A stretch of DNA of 64,000 nt from assembly GCA_026027325.1 (NCBI GenBank), contig JAMSLZ010000003.1, positions 2,604,001 through 2,668,000 on the forward strand, given 5' to 3'. This document shows, in pieces, positions 10,474 through 24,392 of the stretch (its first letter is position 1; the number at the start of each line of letters is the position of its first letter). Position numbers and translations under genes: made by a program. This DNA is from Actinomucor elegans. Lineage: Eukaryota > Mucoromycota > Mucoromycetes > Mucorales > Mucoraceae. The notes under the pieces are model-generated. The model made no database searches. It saw nothing but the letters and a program-made list of their open reading frames with translations, and was not told the origin of the DNA.

Positions 10474-12538
10474 ATCTGAATTCTTTGTTGACGGGGACAG
10501 CAGCAGCAATAGCAGCATGCAGAGGTAGATGTGATATAAGCTAGATTAGTCAATCCATGTACCTTTACGTGTTTTTTGAAATAGAGTTCTGCTAATTCTT
10601 TTACAAATGCTACATCTGTTTGAGGATCGAGACCTAACTGAACCATATCTTTCGGATAAAGATGGACAGTACTGAGACCTTCTTCTTCATTTATAGATAG
10701 AATCATTTGTAATTTGACAAGTAAAAAGCAGTTTAAATTGTAAAAGAACCTATCAAAAAAAGGGAGGGCATTTGAATTATACTGAAAATAAGTTTCAAAG
10801 GCTTTTTTTTATACCTTAAAAGAGCTTGATTCTTGACATTGGATTCCTGCTCTTGTAACTCTGCTGAAGCCCGTGCAGCCACTGCTTCAAATACTTGATT
10901 ATTGTTCAATTCTGTCGCGTCTTCATCCACCAATAGCAAGCTCTGTTCTTCTGTTGTAGAGGATGTTTGACGATTCATGTAAATAGGGGCGTGCCGATGG
11001 CGATTGCTGCTTCCAGCAAACAAATCCTGCCATGATGGCATGAACCGAGATTGTGCCGGTGCTGTTTCGGATTCGTCCGTCTCGTATAACCAATAATAGA
11101 CACCTGTCAGAAGAGCTGATGCTGCACTAATCACATCATTCGGTTCGGTAGCTGCCGGCCATTTGGAGCTGGTTTGTTTGCTACATAGAATACGAAATCG
11201 TTTGAAATCGGCTGGATTATGCTTAGATAATGTACTAGAAGTGGATTTGAAAATAGGATGCTGGTGGTCTGTTAAAACGGCGGGTGCCAGGTTTTGATTG
11301 CTTCCTTTAATAGGATGCTGGAATGATGGTGAAGGTAAGGTTACCAAGACATCATACAAGTCTGATTTGGTTTGAAATATAGAATCTGGAGTACCTATAT
11401 CATGCCTATTAGAGAAATCTAGTCCTTTTTTATTTGAAATACCTTACATGCAACAAAGCTTTGGTTTCTTTTTTCAAGCTGAGGTATATCATTAACCCCC
11501 ACCGTAAACTTGGGTAAGATATCGCGCTTAACGAGTCTTTGAAACTGAGCCGGTACTTGACCAAGTAAGTGTATATTATACACTAATATACTGGATGAGT
11601 CCACTCAGCTACAAAGTGCACCATTAATTCCTTACCATATTTACATGCAACTTCCATTGGTGGCATATTGATTAGCATGATTCTTTTTCGCAATAAAGCT
11701 GCTTTCCATAGTACAAATATGTCAGGGCCGAATCTATCAACAAATCCGTGGAATGACTCTAAGCCAAAAGACTCTGGTATCGTTATTTTCACGCTTGAAT
11801 CGTTTCGAAGAGCATAATTGACACTGCGTGTATGGATAAGGTCTGATAATTGCGTCGTTGGATAAACAGTTTGGGTGGACTGGTTTGCTGGATGGTATTG
11901 ATACTGACGATAATACTGTAATAACTGTTCATAGCGACTTGGCTCGATTGTCTCTGAAATAACCATATGCTTACTAGTGATATTAATCAGTTCGTGTTCG
12001 CAATATATGTTCGTATTTTTTTTTTTTTTTTTTTTTTTTTTACCTTAACTCTTTTTCCAAAAAGCTTTGATGGCGCCATACATCACCACAGACTCCAGTG
12101 CTATTTGTTGGCTGTACTAAAACTCCAATTGCCTTCATATGAGCTCCTCTTTCAACCTCTGTTGGCATATTTTGAAACACACTGATACCGAATACGTTTT
12201 CCCGGGAAAAGTAACTTATTACAAAGTTTGAGTATGGATGTGTTGGCTTTCAACTCACAAGTCGTACTTTACATGATATCGGATTCAATTCTATGTAAAC
12301 CACTGCATATAGCTTGGTATTCAATACCCTCCAAATCATAATCTAAGATATCCTTTAGTTTCAAATAGAATAAACTAACGCTTATATTACCTTCTGGATA
12401 CTGCCATTCTACAATGTTGCCCTTTGTCACATCGAACTGAACCACAAAGACAGCAAGAACATTCGATCCAGCCAAGTTATGCGCAGTTTTCGAATCGTCT
12501 GATTGAACTATGGTTGAAGTGCCCTGTTCTGATTCCAT
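10470..12538 (-). CDS. DENND11: DENN domain protein, DENND11/LCHN-like
   Basis: Six exons (12273-12538, 12044-12181, 11636-11973, 11448-11582, 10815-11394, 10470-10749) join in phase to give 578 aa. Family landmarks are AVFVVQFDVTKGNIVEW near the N-terminus, GARMKSIG-like GAHMKAIGVL, the central GPDIFVLWKAALLRKRIML, VGVNDIP, SFVACTPDSIF and a C-terminal MVQLGLD with FVKELAELYF. DENN proteins act on Rab GTPases at membranes; the precise target of this subfamily is not settled. The tail is odd: ACCYCCCCP about ten residues from the end, a cluster suited to palmitoylation. The second intron starts with GTAAAAA followed by a run of about 26 A on the coding strand. The acceptor at 11974-11976 was chosen because it alone keeps phase. 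Confidence 0.88.
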
Positions 12539-13534
12539 ATTTCTAATCTTTATGCACTTTTACAAGTTGAAACAAAGTTCGAAAGTGGAGCTTGTTTGTG
12601 TTTCGAATCCCTCAGTTCCAAATTGCATAGGAGTTTATATTTGTTGATAGGTACACCCTTCATCTTGCAGTGCTTGTCGGCTACAAAACATTTCGCTCTT
12701 TAAGCACAGTTTATAACCTCGCATATTTCTCATTTATAAAGGTAAAAAAAGAATGCTTAACTACTATGTGTCTATTTTTATATACTTGTTGGTGCTGTAT
12801 CCAAAATCCTAAAAGTCACATATGACGCATTTAAATTTCAGTATACAAACCAATAGCTTGCTTTCCATACTATTCGACTCAGAGCGATATAGGTTGCAAT
12901 GTTTCATTCTGGAAATGGCTCACTAGTATGCAAATGTGCTACTGGGTCGAGGCCGATTGAGCGATCTCAAGATGATTAAATTCGGATATGAAATGTATGT
13001 CAATTATTTTCAGAAAGAGTTAGCGGAGTAATCTTTTAGACCATCGAAATCCAATGCAAACACCTGCTGTAGTTGAATTTGCTTTCCTTGCAAATCTTTT
13101 GTCTTGCTTCAACAGTGTCTTTGGGTAACATAGATGACATTTTTGATGCCTAGTTAATAATTGAAGTATGTTTTTTTTTAGATCTTAAGACATACCTTTA
13201 TATTTTTTTTTTGTTATTTTCTATAGGAAACTAAATGGCTCCTGAGAAATTACAGAGTAGTGCCGCGGCAAATTACTGTTGATAACTCAAAATTTTGATA
13301 CAAAATTTGACATGGCCTGTATACTATTAGATGCGCAATCTTAACTTGTATAAACTTCACTGAAACATTAGATACATATTTACAAGCTTTTATTATGTTA
13401 AACCGCATAAAAATAACAAAACATGCATTTTGAAGGAGTTCCTGTGCGGTTCTCGAAAACACGGTTGAGAGGTTCAAGAGTGAGAGGACGAGAGACAGTG
13501 TCCTACTGCTTGTTATCCGGGTCCCAATCACAAC
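12539..13534. other. divergent spacer between DENND11-like and CDC43
   Basis: About 1 kb between two start codons, so it should hold both promoters. Several short frames exist, including a 93-codon minus frame at 13250-13531 and short minus frames around 13000-13140, but none shows a motif or consistent splicing. Nothing else is seen. Confidence 0.4.
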
Positions 13535-14886
<1,352 letters not shown>

Positions 14887-14905
14887 AACAATACTGTAGT
14901 AGACT

Positions 14906-17852
14906 TTATTTGTTTAAAAACAGTGTTCCAGTGAATGATAAAGGTCTTTTTTGGCTTGATGTACTAGGATATTCTTGTTTATACTGAGCAAGATTTAATA
15001 AATGACGCATCGTAGGACGACCATGAGGACAATTCTATTACATGTTAGATCTATTTACTATGACTACACACATGATGACTTACCCAAGGTTGATCAATTT
15101 CGCCCATATGTCGAATGATCTAGCACCAGAGTTAGTCTAATGGTTGATAGAAAGAGAAAGAGAGATAGATAAGCGGCTTACCTTTGTCATTTGAGGCTTC
15201 GTTAAACTGTCACCAATACGAACTGCTTTGTGACATGCTCTGGATGCAAACATGGATCTGATTCGACTGCAACGCACCATTTCACCAGGATGCTCATTGA
15301 TCAAGTGGATAATTTCACTGAAATCCTTCCTGTCAAACATAGTATTTTTACTAACAGGCTGTGAAATGACACGTATACGCTTGGTTGGTTCATTATCTGG
15401 CAAGATTTCCACGTCGAAACCATTTGCCTTGAAAATATCAATATTATCCATAACAGTAAGTTCTTCTGCTGCTGTCAGATCCAGTAATGATGAGCTAGTA
15501 ATACGATCTATGATTAGCGTACTTTCTATGAGAATGTTGGATACAATACCTGAGAAGACGTTGGCCTTTGATTTGTGTAGTTTGCTGTAAAGTTTCAAAA
15601 TTATACTTTTCATCAGAAGCATGTTGATCCACTATGTACAAATCTTGGTCATCCAAGCTAGTAATCATAAAGCCCAAGTTAAACTGCCCTAATACTTGCA
15701 TTCGGGCGAAATCTGGTTTGCTGATCACTCGGCTCAGTGCCTTTGTCGCCTTTTCGTTATCGTCTGTGTTCTTTACACTAGCATTTTTGAGAATTGTTTG
15801 TGCAGCTGTAGGTACAGGGCTCTTGGTAGAAGAGATCGCTTCAGCTTGCTTCAGATGCGTGAAATCAATCGGGCTCAAGATCAGTGTACGGCCAACTGTT
15901 TTGCATAATCCGCTATAAGACTTGATCCCAGTTACCATTTCAACATATTCTCGAGAATCTATCGTGCCTAATTCGCTGCTATCTTCATTTTCGACTTGGT
16001 GTGTAGAATCAGCGGATTCTGTTACATCTTCCTTTTCAAGTACTTCAACTTGGTTTACAGAATCATTAGATGCTGCCAAGTCTTTCTTTTCAAGCACTTC
16101 AACTTCCATTGCATCATCATCTTGTTCTTTTGGCTTTATCTCATCATCCTCTCTTAATTCATCAACTTCCATATCCTCCACTTCGCTTCTTTTAAATGAC
16201 AAGGTCGCTTCGGTTTTAGGTTTCTTACTCATGTACTTTAATAGAGTGCTTGTGGTGGTTGTAGGGTATGATCGCTTTGCTGTGCTTGATGTTTTTGCGC
16301 TGTATGAATTCGAATTTGACATGGCAAAGGATCCCAGATTTGCTATTGTTCGTACTTTTGATAAGGGAGAATCTCCTATTTTTTTAACGCTCGACGAGGA
16401 ACGATCTTCTATATTCTGCATGCTAGATGAAGAGAGGGCACTTTTACTTGAAGAGGGGGTACTTTTTGATTCTGGTCCCTGATGATCATCTACTTCTACT
16501 GACTTGACCATCATCAATGCATTGACTTGAAAGGTAGATCGACTTGGTTCCAGTTGCTCTTTAAGCTGTTCTGTGATACAGTCAATAATCTTACTTTCTT
16601 CATGAATAAAGATGGTTCGTTTATCAGGACTGACGTTAACATCGTATGAATCAGTTGGTATCTTGAGGTCAGCCACTACCACTGGATACTGATTTGATAT
16701 AAAGACGCGATAGATCTCGTTCAATGCCTTCGCCAGCTATTGATCATTGTTACTATAATCATTTAATAGACCCTATGAGCTACTTACCCTAGGAAGCATA
16801 CATGGTCTACCATTGACATACAAATACTGTCTATCTGAACTGCTTCTACCCATACCCCATTCAGGTTTTGATATAAATCCTTCAATACATCCCGCCTCAA
16901 AAACTGACTCCAGGTCTATCTTGAAGGGCGTTATTTGAGAAACAAGTTTAGCTCCAAATATGTTTGATATATTGGCGCTAGTATCTTTGTTCTTGCTTGT
17001 AGACATGATTTTTATACTTGCTCTAATGTAAAAGCTATTCAGTATGATGTCTAAATATTAAAGTGTAGCAGTTTACCTTCCGCCATTCTGATTTGCAACC
17101 GAGATACGAATGTTGGTTGATATAATGGAATAAGCTTGCAAAATGGTTAAGGCTTTTCCATATTCTCGCTTGATATTTCGTTTAAATTCTGCTTGTCGCA
17201 CCGGTAGCGAATGAAAAATGTTTGATAACTGAATAGTGGTACCTGCCTACAATGGATCTTGGATTAGCTTTGATCTAGTAATCTGTATTTATGCTTGCTT
17301 ACAGTTCGTGAAACAGGCGTTTTTGAGGTTAAACAACCATTTTCATCAAACTCCAACTTTACACCCATTGGTGCTTGTTCCTTGGTTGCTGTTATCACAG
17401 TCAAATGTGAAAGGGCACATAAAGAACTCAAGGCTTCGCCTCGAAAACCAAAGGTAAGCACCTTTTCCAAATCTTCAAAGCTATTCAGCTTGGACGTGTA
17501 ATGCTTGAGAGCTACGTAAAAGAAACTCAGTAAAAACCGTAGCTTCCAGTTTGTATAGAATTACCAATCGTTTCATAATTCAAAGGATCTATACCAGATC
17601 CATCGTCAATGACTTCGAGACCGTCAACGCCATTTTCTTTAAAAGCAACCTCTATAATATGATCGCCAAGAATGAGTATACACGATACAAAAACTTGACT
17701 CGAAACACAGAGAACGTACCCACTGAGGAAGCGCCTGCATCGATACTGTTTTCTACAAGCTCTTTTACAGCAGTTGCAAGGTCAAGAACTACTTGGCCCG
17801 AGCATATTTTGTGAATCGAGCTCTTATCAATGGCATTTATGACAGTAGCCAT
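14906..17852 (-). CDS. PMS1: DNA mismatch repair protein Pms1 (PMS2-type MutL)
   Basis: Partner of Mlh1 in MutL-alpha, the nicking endonuclease of mismatch repair. Nine exons (17720-17852, 17565-17651, 17303-17511, 17077-17246, 16788-17016, 15550-16736, 15182-15494, 15084-15119, 14906-15034) give 830 aa, close to human PMS2. The ATPase motifs are [20 protein letters not shown] and GFRGEAL; the C-terminal endonuclease has the metal-binding [12 protein letters not shown], then ASRACHKAV and [17 protein letters not shown] precedes the DQHA motif. The middle linker (about residues 300-560) is acidic and repetitive ([16 protein letters not shown]). The acceptor for the 36-bp exon 8 was fixed by matching the family sequence MGEIDQPW. 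All key catalytic residues are retained, so it should be functional. Confidence 0.96.
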
Positions 17853-17983
17853 GATAGTTTTATTTGATAAAGGAAAGAAGTAGGCTTATAATCGAGAAAC
17901 ATCTAAAAAAAAAGTTGATTTAAAGACGCGCTTCTCGGTGTGGATTATATAGTACAAATACGCGTCTATAGTAGTAACATAGT

Positions 17984-19099
17984 TTACTTTTTCACGGTAA
18001 CAGACCAAAAACCAAGAATATAATTGAGTCGAATTAGTAATAAATCAATAGCCATCTTCATTGAATCCACCATCAAGTTGACTTTAGATCCATCAATTTC
18101 GTGCCAAGTCACTTGAACTTCTGCTATTGGCATCTGTTGACTTTGAGCGATCATGAGACATTCGATATCAAAAATCCACCTTTCAACATGCATATTAGGA
18201 AAAATGACTCGAGCCGATTGACGCGTAAATAGTTTGAATCCACACTGCGTATCCTCGATACCACGAATGCCAAGCACATAAACCAATAAATGAAAACCAC
18301 GCATCAAAAAGTTTCGGATAAAAGATCGCTATAGTAATCATAAAATGAGTTATTACGCACCTAACTACCGCTTTTGAGAACTACCTTGACTACGGCCTCA
18401 GTAGTAACCAAGTGAGATCTCGAGCCGACAACGATACCATGTCCATTATTTTCGATTTTCTTCATTTCATCCAAAAGCTTACCGAGATCTGAGAACTGAG
18501 TAGCTCCATCAGCATCTACCATCAAGCAATATTCGCCCTGAGCTGATAACATACCCTATTACTTGCAATAAGGATCTTTGAATAGCATCATGATTGATTT
18601 TTTTTTTTTTTTTTACCTGAGTGACAGCACCGCCCTTTCCTCTATTCTTATCCAAAGCAAGAATGCGAATATCTACGTCTTGAATTGTCTTGGCATAATC
18701 TAATGCAACTTGGACTGTATTATCTCGGCTACCGTCATCAACCAGAAGGATCTCATAGGTAAAAGTACTGTCTTTGTGCTTTTGAGCTTCTAAATAGTCT
18801 ACAGTCTCTTTCAGCATCTTAGGGAGTCTCTCGGTCTCATCAAACGCAGGCACGATACATGATATTTTGACAGTAGCTTTATCGAATATACTGGGCAACA
18901 GTTTCTTGTCTTTGGATTTGGCGTCTCGGTAGTATCTCTCGTTCTCTGTTCTCTCTCTTGGCTTAGGTGAAAAGAACAATAAGAAACCAATAAGCTATGC
19001 AAACAAAGGCGTAAATACAATTGGTTTGCTATTGACAAGTTGCTTTACCGTTGCAATGGCTGTAACTGCAATAGCAAATAGAAACTGTAACAAAGACAT
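17984..19099 (-). CDS. ALG5: dolichyl-phosphate beta-glucosyltransferase Alg5
   Basis: Makes dolichyl-phosphate-glucose from UDP-glucose on the cytosolic face of the ER, the donor for the last three glucoses of the N-glycan precursor. Four exons (19049-19099, 18617-18994, 18385-18555, 17984-18328) give 314 aa. There is a single N-terminal membrane anchor ([16 protein letters not shown] then LIGFLLFF), followed by a GT2 fold with [39 protein letters not shown], and [15 protein letters not shown]. The first 17-residue exon was placed to complete the anchor. It shares a 227-bp divergent promoter region with POP1 and ends 131 bp upstream of PMS1 on the same strand. Confidence 0.96.
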
Positions 19100-19326
19100 G
19101 ACTTCTTATGAAAAATAAAAGAGGAAAAGAAAGAGGAACTTGTTTACACGTTTTCTGCTTGCATTTAACCCAACTTAAGCCAATGATTTTCGGGCACAAC
19201 CCAATAGACTAGTGGCACAAGAAAAGTCGCGTATTGTGACTGTAACTTGTCACTGCTTCCCTTGTTAATTTTTTCTTTTTGGCATTCTTTTGATCTTTTT
19301 TCTCTCTGATTAAATACGTTTGTATC

Positions 19327-22097
19327 ATGTCTTCAAACGCAACTATCTCCAAAGAAACACCAACCGATAGCCGAAGTACAGATAGTAATGATTTAGCAAC
19401 CGAAACTCTGACGGGAAAACAGAGAAGACGAGGTATACTCAAATATTACTGTCAATATGTCAAACTGTCTAACGCTCAAATAGAGAGAAATAAGTCTATT
19501 CGTCAAATAGGAACACACAATAAAACAGACAACAGTCTCAGTAAGTTTTGATATATACATACACTATATTCGAGTATTCATTGTCTTATCAGCTGAGGAT
19601 ATACCAAAGGTAACTGGACCTATTGAAGCAGATCGATATGCACTTGCACGTATAATGGAAATCAATGATATGCAATCCGCTATCAAAAAAGCCAGGTAAA
19701 GCAGGCACGTAGCAGTCCTATTGTAATATTTCTAACTCGCATTGGCTAGTTATGCATTGAATGAACTTGCTTTTCAATCGCTTCCTCGCGGTCTGCGTCG
19801 ACGTGCAGCAAGCCATAATATCAATAGACTTCCTGCTAGATTAAGAGCAAAAGCTGCAAGAGAAGTGAGTTTTCATTCATTAGTATCTGGCTATCTTACA
19901 CTAAACTTCATCCTATAGTCATATAGTGCAGCGCCTGATAAACCATTGTCGCGAAAAAAAGTCAAAAAGATCAGAACACCTAGAAACACAGTCGAAGAAT
20001 TCCTTAGACGTCAAAGTATGATAGACACCAGCTTCTCATATTGACACAGTACTAATGTTTTGTACAGAATCAAAGAAATGGTTAGAAACACATATGTGGC
20101 ATACAAAAAGAATGAAGATGCAAGATATCTGGGGCTATCGCCTCGCATCTCGTCCTAATACAAAATCAGTGCGTATCATATATCGATCATTTACTCGACT
20201 GTCTATTGTACATGATGCTTCTTATATGGGATGCATTGAACTGCATGGTGACCACAACGAGATTATTACAGCATTAAACACGATTACTGATGCAGGATTA
20301 CCTTCTGTTGGAAGTGAAAGGTAATCATGAAACATGCTAAATAGTACTTACAAACTAACATATGAGTAGATACATCAAAGGCAATCGCAGTGGATCAACT
20401 AATTTATACGAATACTTGGGATATCCAACAAAGCTCATATGCCCTATTTCATTCTTGTGGAAACCAAAAACAAAAGATACCATCTGGCTATGGATACATC
20501 CTGCTTCCTTTAATGAGGCATTGACTTTTATCAAGAAAGCTATTCAAGAAACGAAAGCAACTAATATACAATTGACTGATTTACGTGATCAAATATTGCG
20601 CTTTGAGTTGACAGGTCCTCGGTCTACACCTCTGCTACAATCGATTTTAGATCCAGTTTCAGATAACAGTGTTGGAAATAGTGTATGGAAAGATTTAAGT
20701 CAGTTGCGATCATCTTGTTCTTTGTCGCCTGGTTCTGTTATAGGCCTTGTCGTGCAAGATCCACGTCTCAAGTTTCCTCAAAAAGTGCCACCTCGAAATA
20801 ACGATATTCCAGTAGAAGAACAACAGAAAATCCAGCGCATCCTGGACCAATGGCCTGCAGATACAGCAGACACTTCAATCTGGGATGCAGATCTTCGCAA
20901 ATCGCTTTTCAAAAACAAGATTCCCGAATATGGCTTGAATTTACGTCGTCAAAAGAATCTTGTTCCTGGTACAAAATTACAGATGACGGCTGAAGACAGC
21001 CAAATCCCACTTTTGCTCATCCAACGCGGCGGCCCTACTTTTAATAAATCTGGCATTCGTCAGCAACCATTGTCTTCCCATGAACTGATTGAAGGCTGGA
21101 CCGTGATCATTCCTCGAGGATTTGGTTTAGCGTTTTGGAAATCATTGGTATTTGCAGGTGCTCGGGTAGCTGGATACGACGATGTACGCGCCATGCACTT
21201 TGAAAGTGGGTTCCCATGTTTTCCACAAGATTATCCCGGTACAAGAGCATTTGAAGTGAATCGTCAGCTTGTCAAGAAGGCTGCACAAGCAATCTGGGAA
21301 AAGAGACCACCCGCAAAGCGTGTAAATTATATTAAACGCGGTGTAGACCATCCATTCGAATGTGCATTTGAGACATTGAGTACGATAGATCATATGGAGG
21401 TAGAAAGTCAATGTAATCTTGCAGTACGCCCCACTAGCGCATTGATGCTTGGTGAAAAACTGGTGTCTTCCCTTTTATCAACTACAGACGAATCAGCATA
21501 TCAATCCACAGTAAACGCATTATTGCGCAATCGACAACTTAATATCCAACTGCCACTGCTCCAAATAGACGATGCGCTCATCAAGGTGCGAGCCAAGTAT
21601 ATTGATCGCGGTAAACCATCTGCCAATGCAATGGTGTTTGTTTTGGAAGATCTTGACGAATACAATCAATGTATCTTCCATCTTCGCCACCAATCACCCT
21701 TGAAAAACAGTAAAAGAAAGCTGAAAGAGCTATTAGAAATACAAACAGAATTACAAAAGGTATAATCAAAGACTTGTTTTATATATGCTTCAGACTAACG
21801 TGTTTTCTCATCCAAAAAGCCGCCTAGAATACCCTCTAAATCGCATCATATTGGCTACATTACCAACGGTGACTTTTCTTTGACGCTCGGTCACGGTTTT
21901 GGCATTGGTGCTTGCACTGTGGCTGGGCTAAGAAAAGTACATGCTCTAGATCAATCGTAAGCCACATGCCTTTTAAGTAGAGTGAATGCATACTAACAAT
22001 CTTACATAGGCAAAATCGCTCAATGAAGATGATCGTTCTCATTCGAAGTGTTTCTTGCTTGGAAGTCAGACCTGCTCAACTTGAAGTCTTGTGCTAA
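19327..22097 (+). CDS. POP1: ribonuclease P/MRP protein subunit Pop1
   Basis: Largest protein of RNase P and RNase MRP, which process pre-tRNA 5' ends and pre-rRNA. Eight main exons (19327-19540, 19593-19695, 19750-19864, 19919-20015, 20068-20320, 20370-21759, 21820-21956, 22010-22097) give 798 aa. Family blocks are SLPRGLRRRAASHN, RLPARLRAKA, THMWHTKRMKM, the central GWTVIIPRGFGLAFWKSL and the C-terminal GYITNGDFSLTLGHGFGIG. A probable extra intron of 51 bp at 19433-19483 (GTATAC...CTAAC...TAG) is in frame and stop-free; splicing it gives 781 aa. It lies divergent to ALG5 and is the last gene before the gene-poor stretch. Confidence 0.95.
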
Positions 22098-22263
22098 TAG
22101 ACAGTACGATAATACCATATGATTTTATAGCTTAATAAAAAGCAAGTCTGCTCATTTTTTGAGCCCATACTACACTGTTGTACTTTTTTATAAGCCGGTT
22201 CCTTTTTGTTATCACTTGAAAAACGAACAACTTATATAAGGCATACTAATCAACACGAAATTT

Positions 22264-22312
22264 GATCTCGGCCAAATATTACGCCTGACTAGTATTCCGT
22301 GTTCAGAACGAA
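22264..22312 (-). repeat. dispersed ~75-bp repeat, copy 1
   Basis: Read on the minus strand this matches the family order CATTCTGAAC ... CTAATCAG ... ATTTGGCCGAGATC. Moderately diverged partial copy. Confidence 0.6.
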
Positions 22313-22391
22313 TAGTTGTATCTAATAGAACATACATTATATTGAAATGGTGTTAATCATCCGTAATGCATATACTTTATCTAATCATTTC

Positions 22392-22507
22392 TAGATCTCT
22401 CAATCGAACTTGGTTCACTGCCGCATCTTATCAATGCTTTAGACTTAAAATAAACTATAACAACTATATTTTATCATAAGCTGGTTATGCTCAGAATAAG
22501 TTACTGC
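22392..22507 (-). repeat. dispersed ~75-bp repeat, copy 2
   Basis: Both ends match (GCAGTAACTTATTCTGAGC at one end, AGATGCGGCA and TCGATTGAGAGATCT at the other), but about 45 bp of unrelated sequence separates the two halves, so the copy has an insertion or is stretched. Confidence 0.6.
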
Positions 22508-22740
22508 ATTTATCACAACCTTTGTTCAACTAAAGTTTGATATTGTTAGTATGACTTGTAGTAATTAATGATATCTTGGCTGCTCACGATTTTATTATTT
22601 TATACTTATGTACGGTCCTATATCACCTTATGCATAGCTTTAACTTCATCTTTTTTAGGGCTAAGAAGATAAAAGATTAAACCACATCATTAAAGAATCG
22701 AAACATCACACGAAAATTCCAGCAAAAACAAAAAATTAAA

Positions 22741-22814
22741 CGCTCCCGGGTGGGCTTGAACCACCAACCTCCTGATTAACAGTCAGACGCGCTAGCCAAT
22801 TGCGCCACGGAAGC
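22741..22814 (-). tRNA. tRNA-Asn (anticodon GTT)
   Basis: Minus-strand 74-nt cloverleaf without an intron. The acceptor stem pairs GCTTCCG with CGGGAGC (one G-U). The D arm contains GGCGCAATTGGCTAGCGC, the anticodon stem-loop is TCTGA-CTGTTAA-TCAGG with GTT in place, and the T arm holds GGTTCAAG. A and B boxes for RNA polymerase III are intact. It stands alone in the gene-poor interval right of POP1. Confidence 0.97.
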
Positions 22815-23265
22815 TGATATGTTCTGTTGATCTTAAACATTATTTTATTGATAAATAATCGGAGAATCAATTTAATCAATATTAAAGTCAGTCCTCCTAT
22901 TATAATCGGTCTACTGCTCATGTTAAGTAGAATTGTTTTTGGTTATTGTCTGTATATATTGTACACTTTTATACAATATTTAAGACTTTAATTACGTTTG
23001 TTATTCAACGTTTCGAAATGCTATCCATAAGTAGATTTTCTTGATCTGATATTTTGTTGTATTTGCGCTTTTGTTGTAATTTGTAGAAGTTTGTATTACC
23101 TCTTTTCCCATTGGCGGCGGAGATATAATATATTTGAAATTGAATTAAAAAGACCAAGAGAACAATAATGATAATAATTCAAATATATGATGAAATAGAC
23201 AGATGATTAAATGATTCCTTCTTTTAATATAATACATGCAGTGCCATATGTGAATTCCACCACAT

Positions 23266-23338
23266 AGAGATCTCTCGACTGATTCTAGTTTAATGCCGCA
23301 TCTGATCATAATACTGTTCTCATCAGAATAAATTGCTG
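23266..23338 (-). repeat. dispersed ~75-bp repeat, copy 3
   Basis: One of the better copies: on the minus strand it reads GCAATTTATTCTGATGAG, then TGATCAGATGCGGCATTAAA, then GTCGAGAGATCTCTATG, matching the consensus order over its whole length. Confidence 0.7.
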
Positions 23339-23444
23339 TGATGTCTATTAAAATATTTGCTTAATCTATATATGCAATTAATATGTTATGTTTTCAAATA
23401 ATAGTAAGCAGCAAATTGCACGCAATTCATCATGTATGCTAGAT

Positions 23445-23490
23445 GTATCGATCTCTCGACTGATCTAAGTTGATGTGATATTTACTTAGC
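23445..23490 (-). repeat. dispersed ~75-bp repeat, copy 4
   Basis: Partial copy: on the minus strand ATCACATCAACTTAGATCAG then TCGAGAGATCGATACATC. Only the right half of the unit is recognisable. Confidence 0.45.
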
Positions 23491-23819
23491 ATTTTTGTGG
23501 GGTCTATGTCCATATATCATCACCAAAAGGTAAATATTAATAACAATTGAACTTGATATACTCTTATTTTGGTGATAATATCCTGCTGATTAGTATTCTG
23601 TATTTTTTATACCTGATAGATTTTCAAATAGACTATTAAGGTTGCTATGGTGATTTTATTAAATTAGGATCGAATTGCAAAGTTTAAGGAAATGTTTATT
23701 TAGTCTATGAGAGAGTTTTTTTTTATCTAATTATTAATGTTCTATTCTAAATTATGATGTTCTAATAACAAAGTATCGCAAAAAATGTCTCAGCGGTTCA
23801 AAAATTAACAATGACTTAA

Positions 23820-24392
23820 TTAATTACTAAAACCAGCTTGGTGATCAATTTTAGTTGTAAAGTTGTAAGGCGATCCGTCAGCATTATGGACATTTATGAT
23901 TTGAGATTCAGGCCCCATACCGCCAGCGAACTCGACCCAACCACCAGAGGGTAGAGAAATAACCATAGGTGGATAACTCGTTCTATAAGTTTTTCTTTGA
24001 ACCTGTAAATTTATGACAATAGTTTGCATTGTTAAGCTTTTCAAAAGGTATTGTAGTTTTACTTACAACTAAAAAAACTTCTTCATCGCTCTTTCCTGAC
24101 CTCACACAACTTGTGTCTGTGTATGGACAGCAAGCTTTATCTCCAGATTTCAATGAAGAAACGGAGAAACGCCTGATATACAAAAACAATAAACTGGTTT
24201 ACATATGATTGCAATGCTGCTGTTTTGTAACACCTACCCAAAATAATTTGAACCGGCATTCTTTGCCTGCTGTCTCATCCAGAAAGTAGTAACAAACCGG
24301 CCTTGGTCTTCGATGTTATTATAGAAACAGAAACATTTTGCTTGCATGATAATGCATGTCACAAAAACGAAAAGGGTTACTCTAAAATTCAT
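23820..24392 (-). CDS. small secreted cysteine-patterned protein, copy A
   Basis: Three exons (24238-24392, 24067-24172, 23820-24002) give 147 aa. The N-terminus is a signal peptide (FRVTLFVFVTCIIMQA). The mature part has a spaced cysteine pattern: KCFCFYNN, then CCPYTDTSCVRSGKSDEEV, followed by a beta-rich tail with LPSGGWVEFAGG and VHNADGSPYNF. I do not recognise a named family. The gene 1.2 kb to the right (25628-26179) encodes a clear paralogue with the same exon structure and intron phases, so this is a local duplication. Secretion is inferred from the signal peptide; the role is unknown. Confidence 0.8.

Larger units (their letters stand above)
22098..22740. other. spacer with two repeat copies
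   Basis: Region between POP1 and the tRNA gene. It is AT-rich, with no credible coding frame. It includes two copies of the dispersed 75-bp repeat listed separately (22264-22312 and 22392-22507). Confidence 0.5.
22815..23819. other. spacer with two repeat copies
   Basis: AT-rich interval between the tRNA and secreted-protein gene A. Apart from two repeat copies (23266-23338 and 23445-23490) I see no gene or structure. Confidence 0.5.

Noticed and set aside
13250..13531. 93-codon minus frame before CDC43
   Set aside because: No motif; lies in the divergent promoter region.
15922..16482. 186-codon plus frame rich in Ser/Thr
   Set aside because: Antisense of the repetitive acidic linker of PMS1; composition bias explains it.
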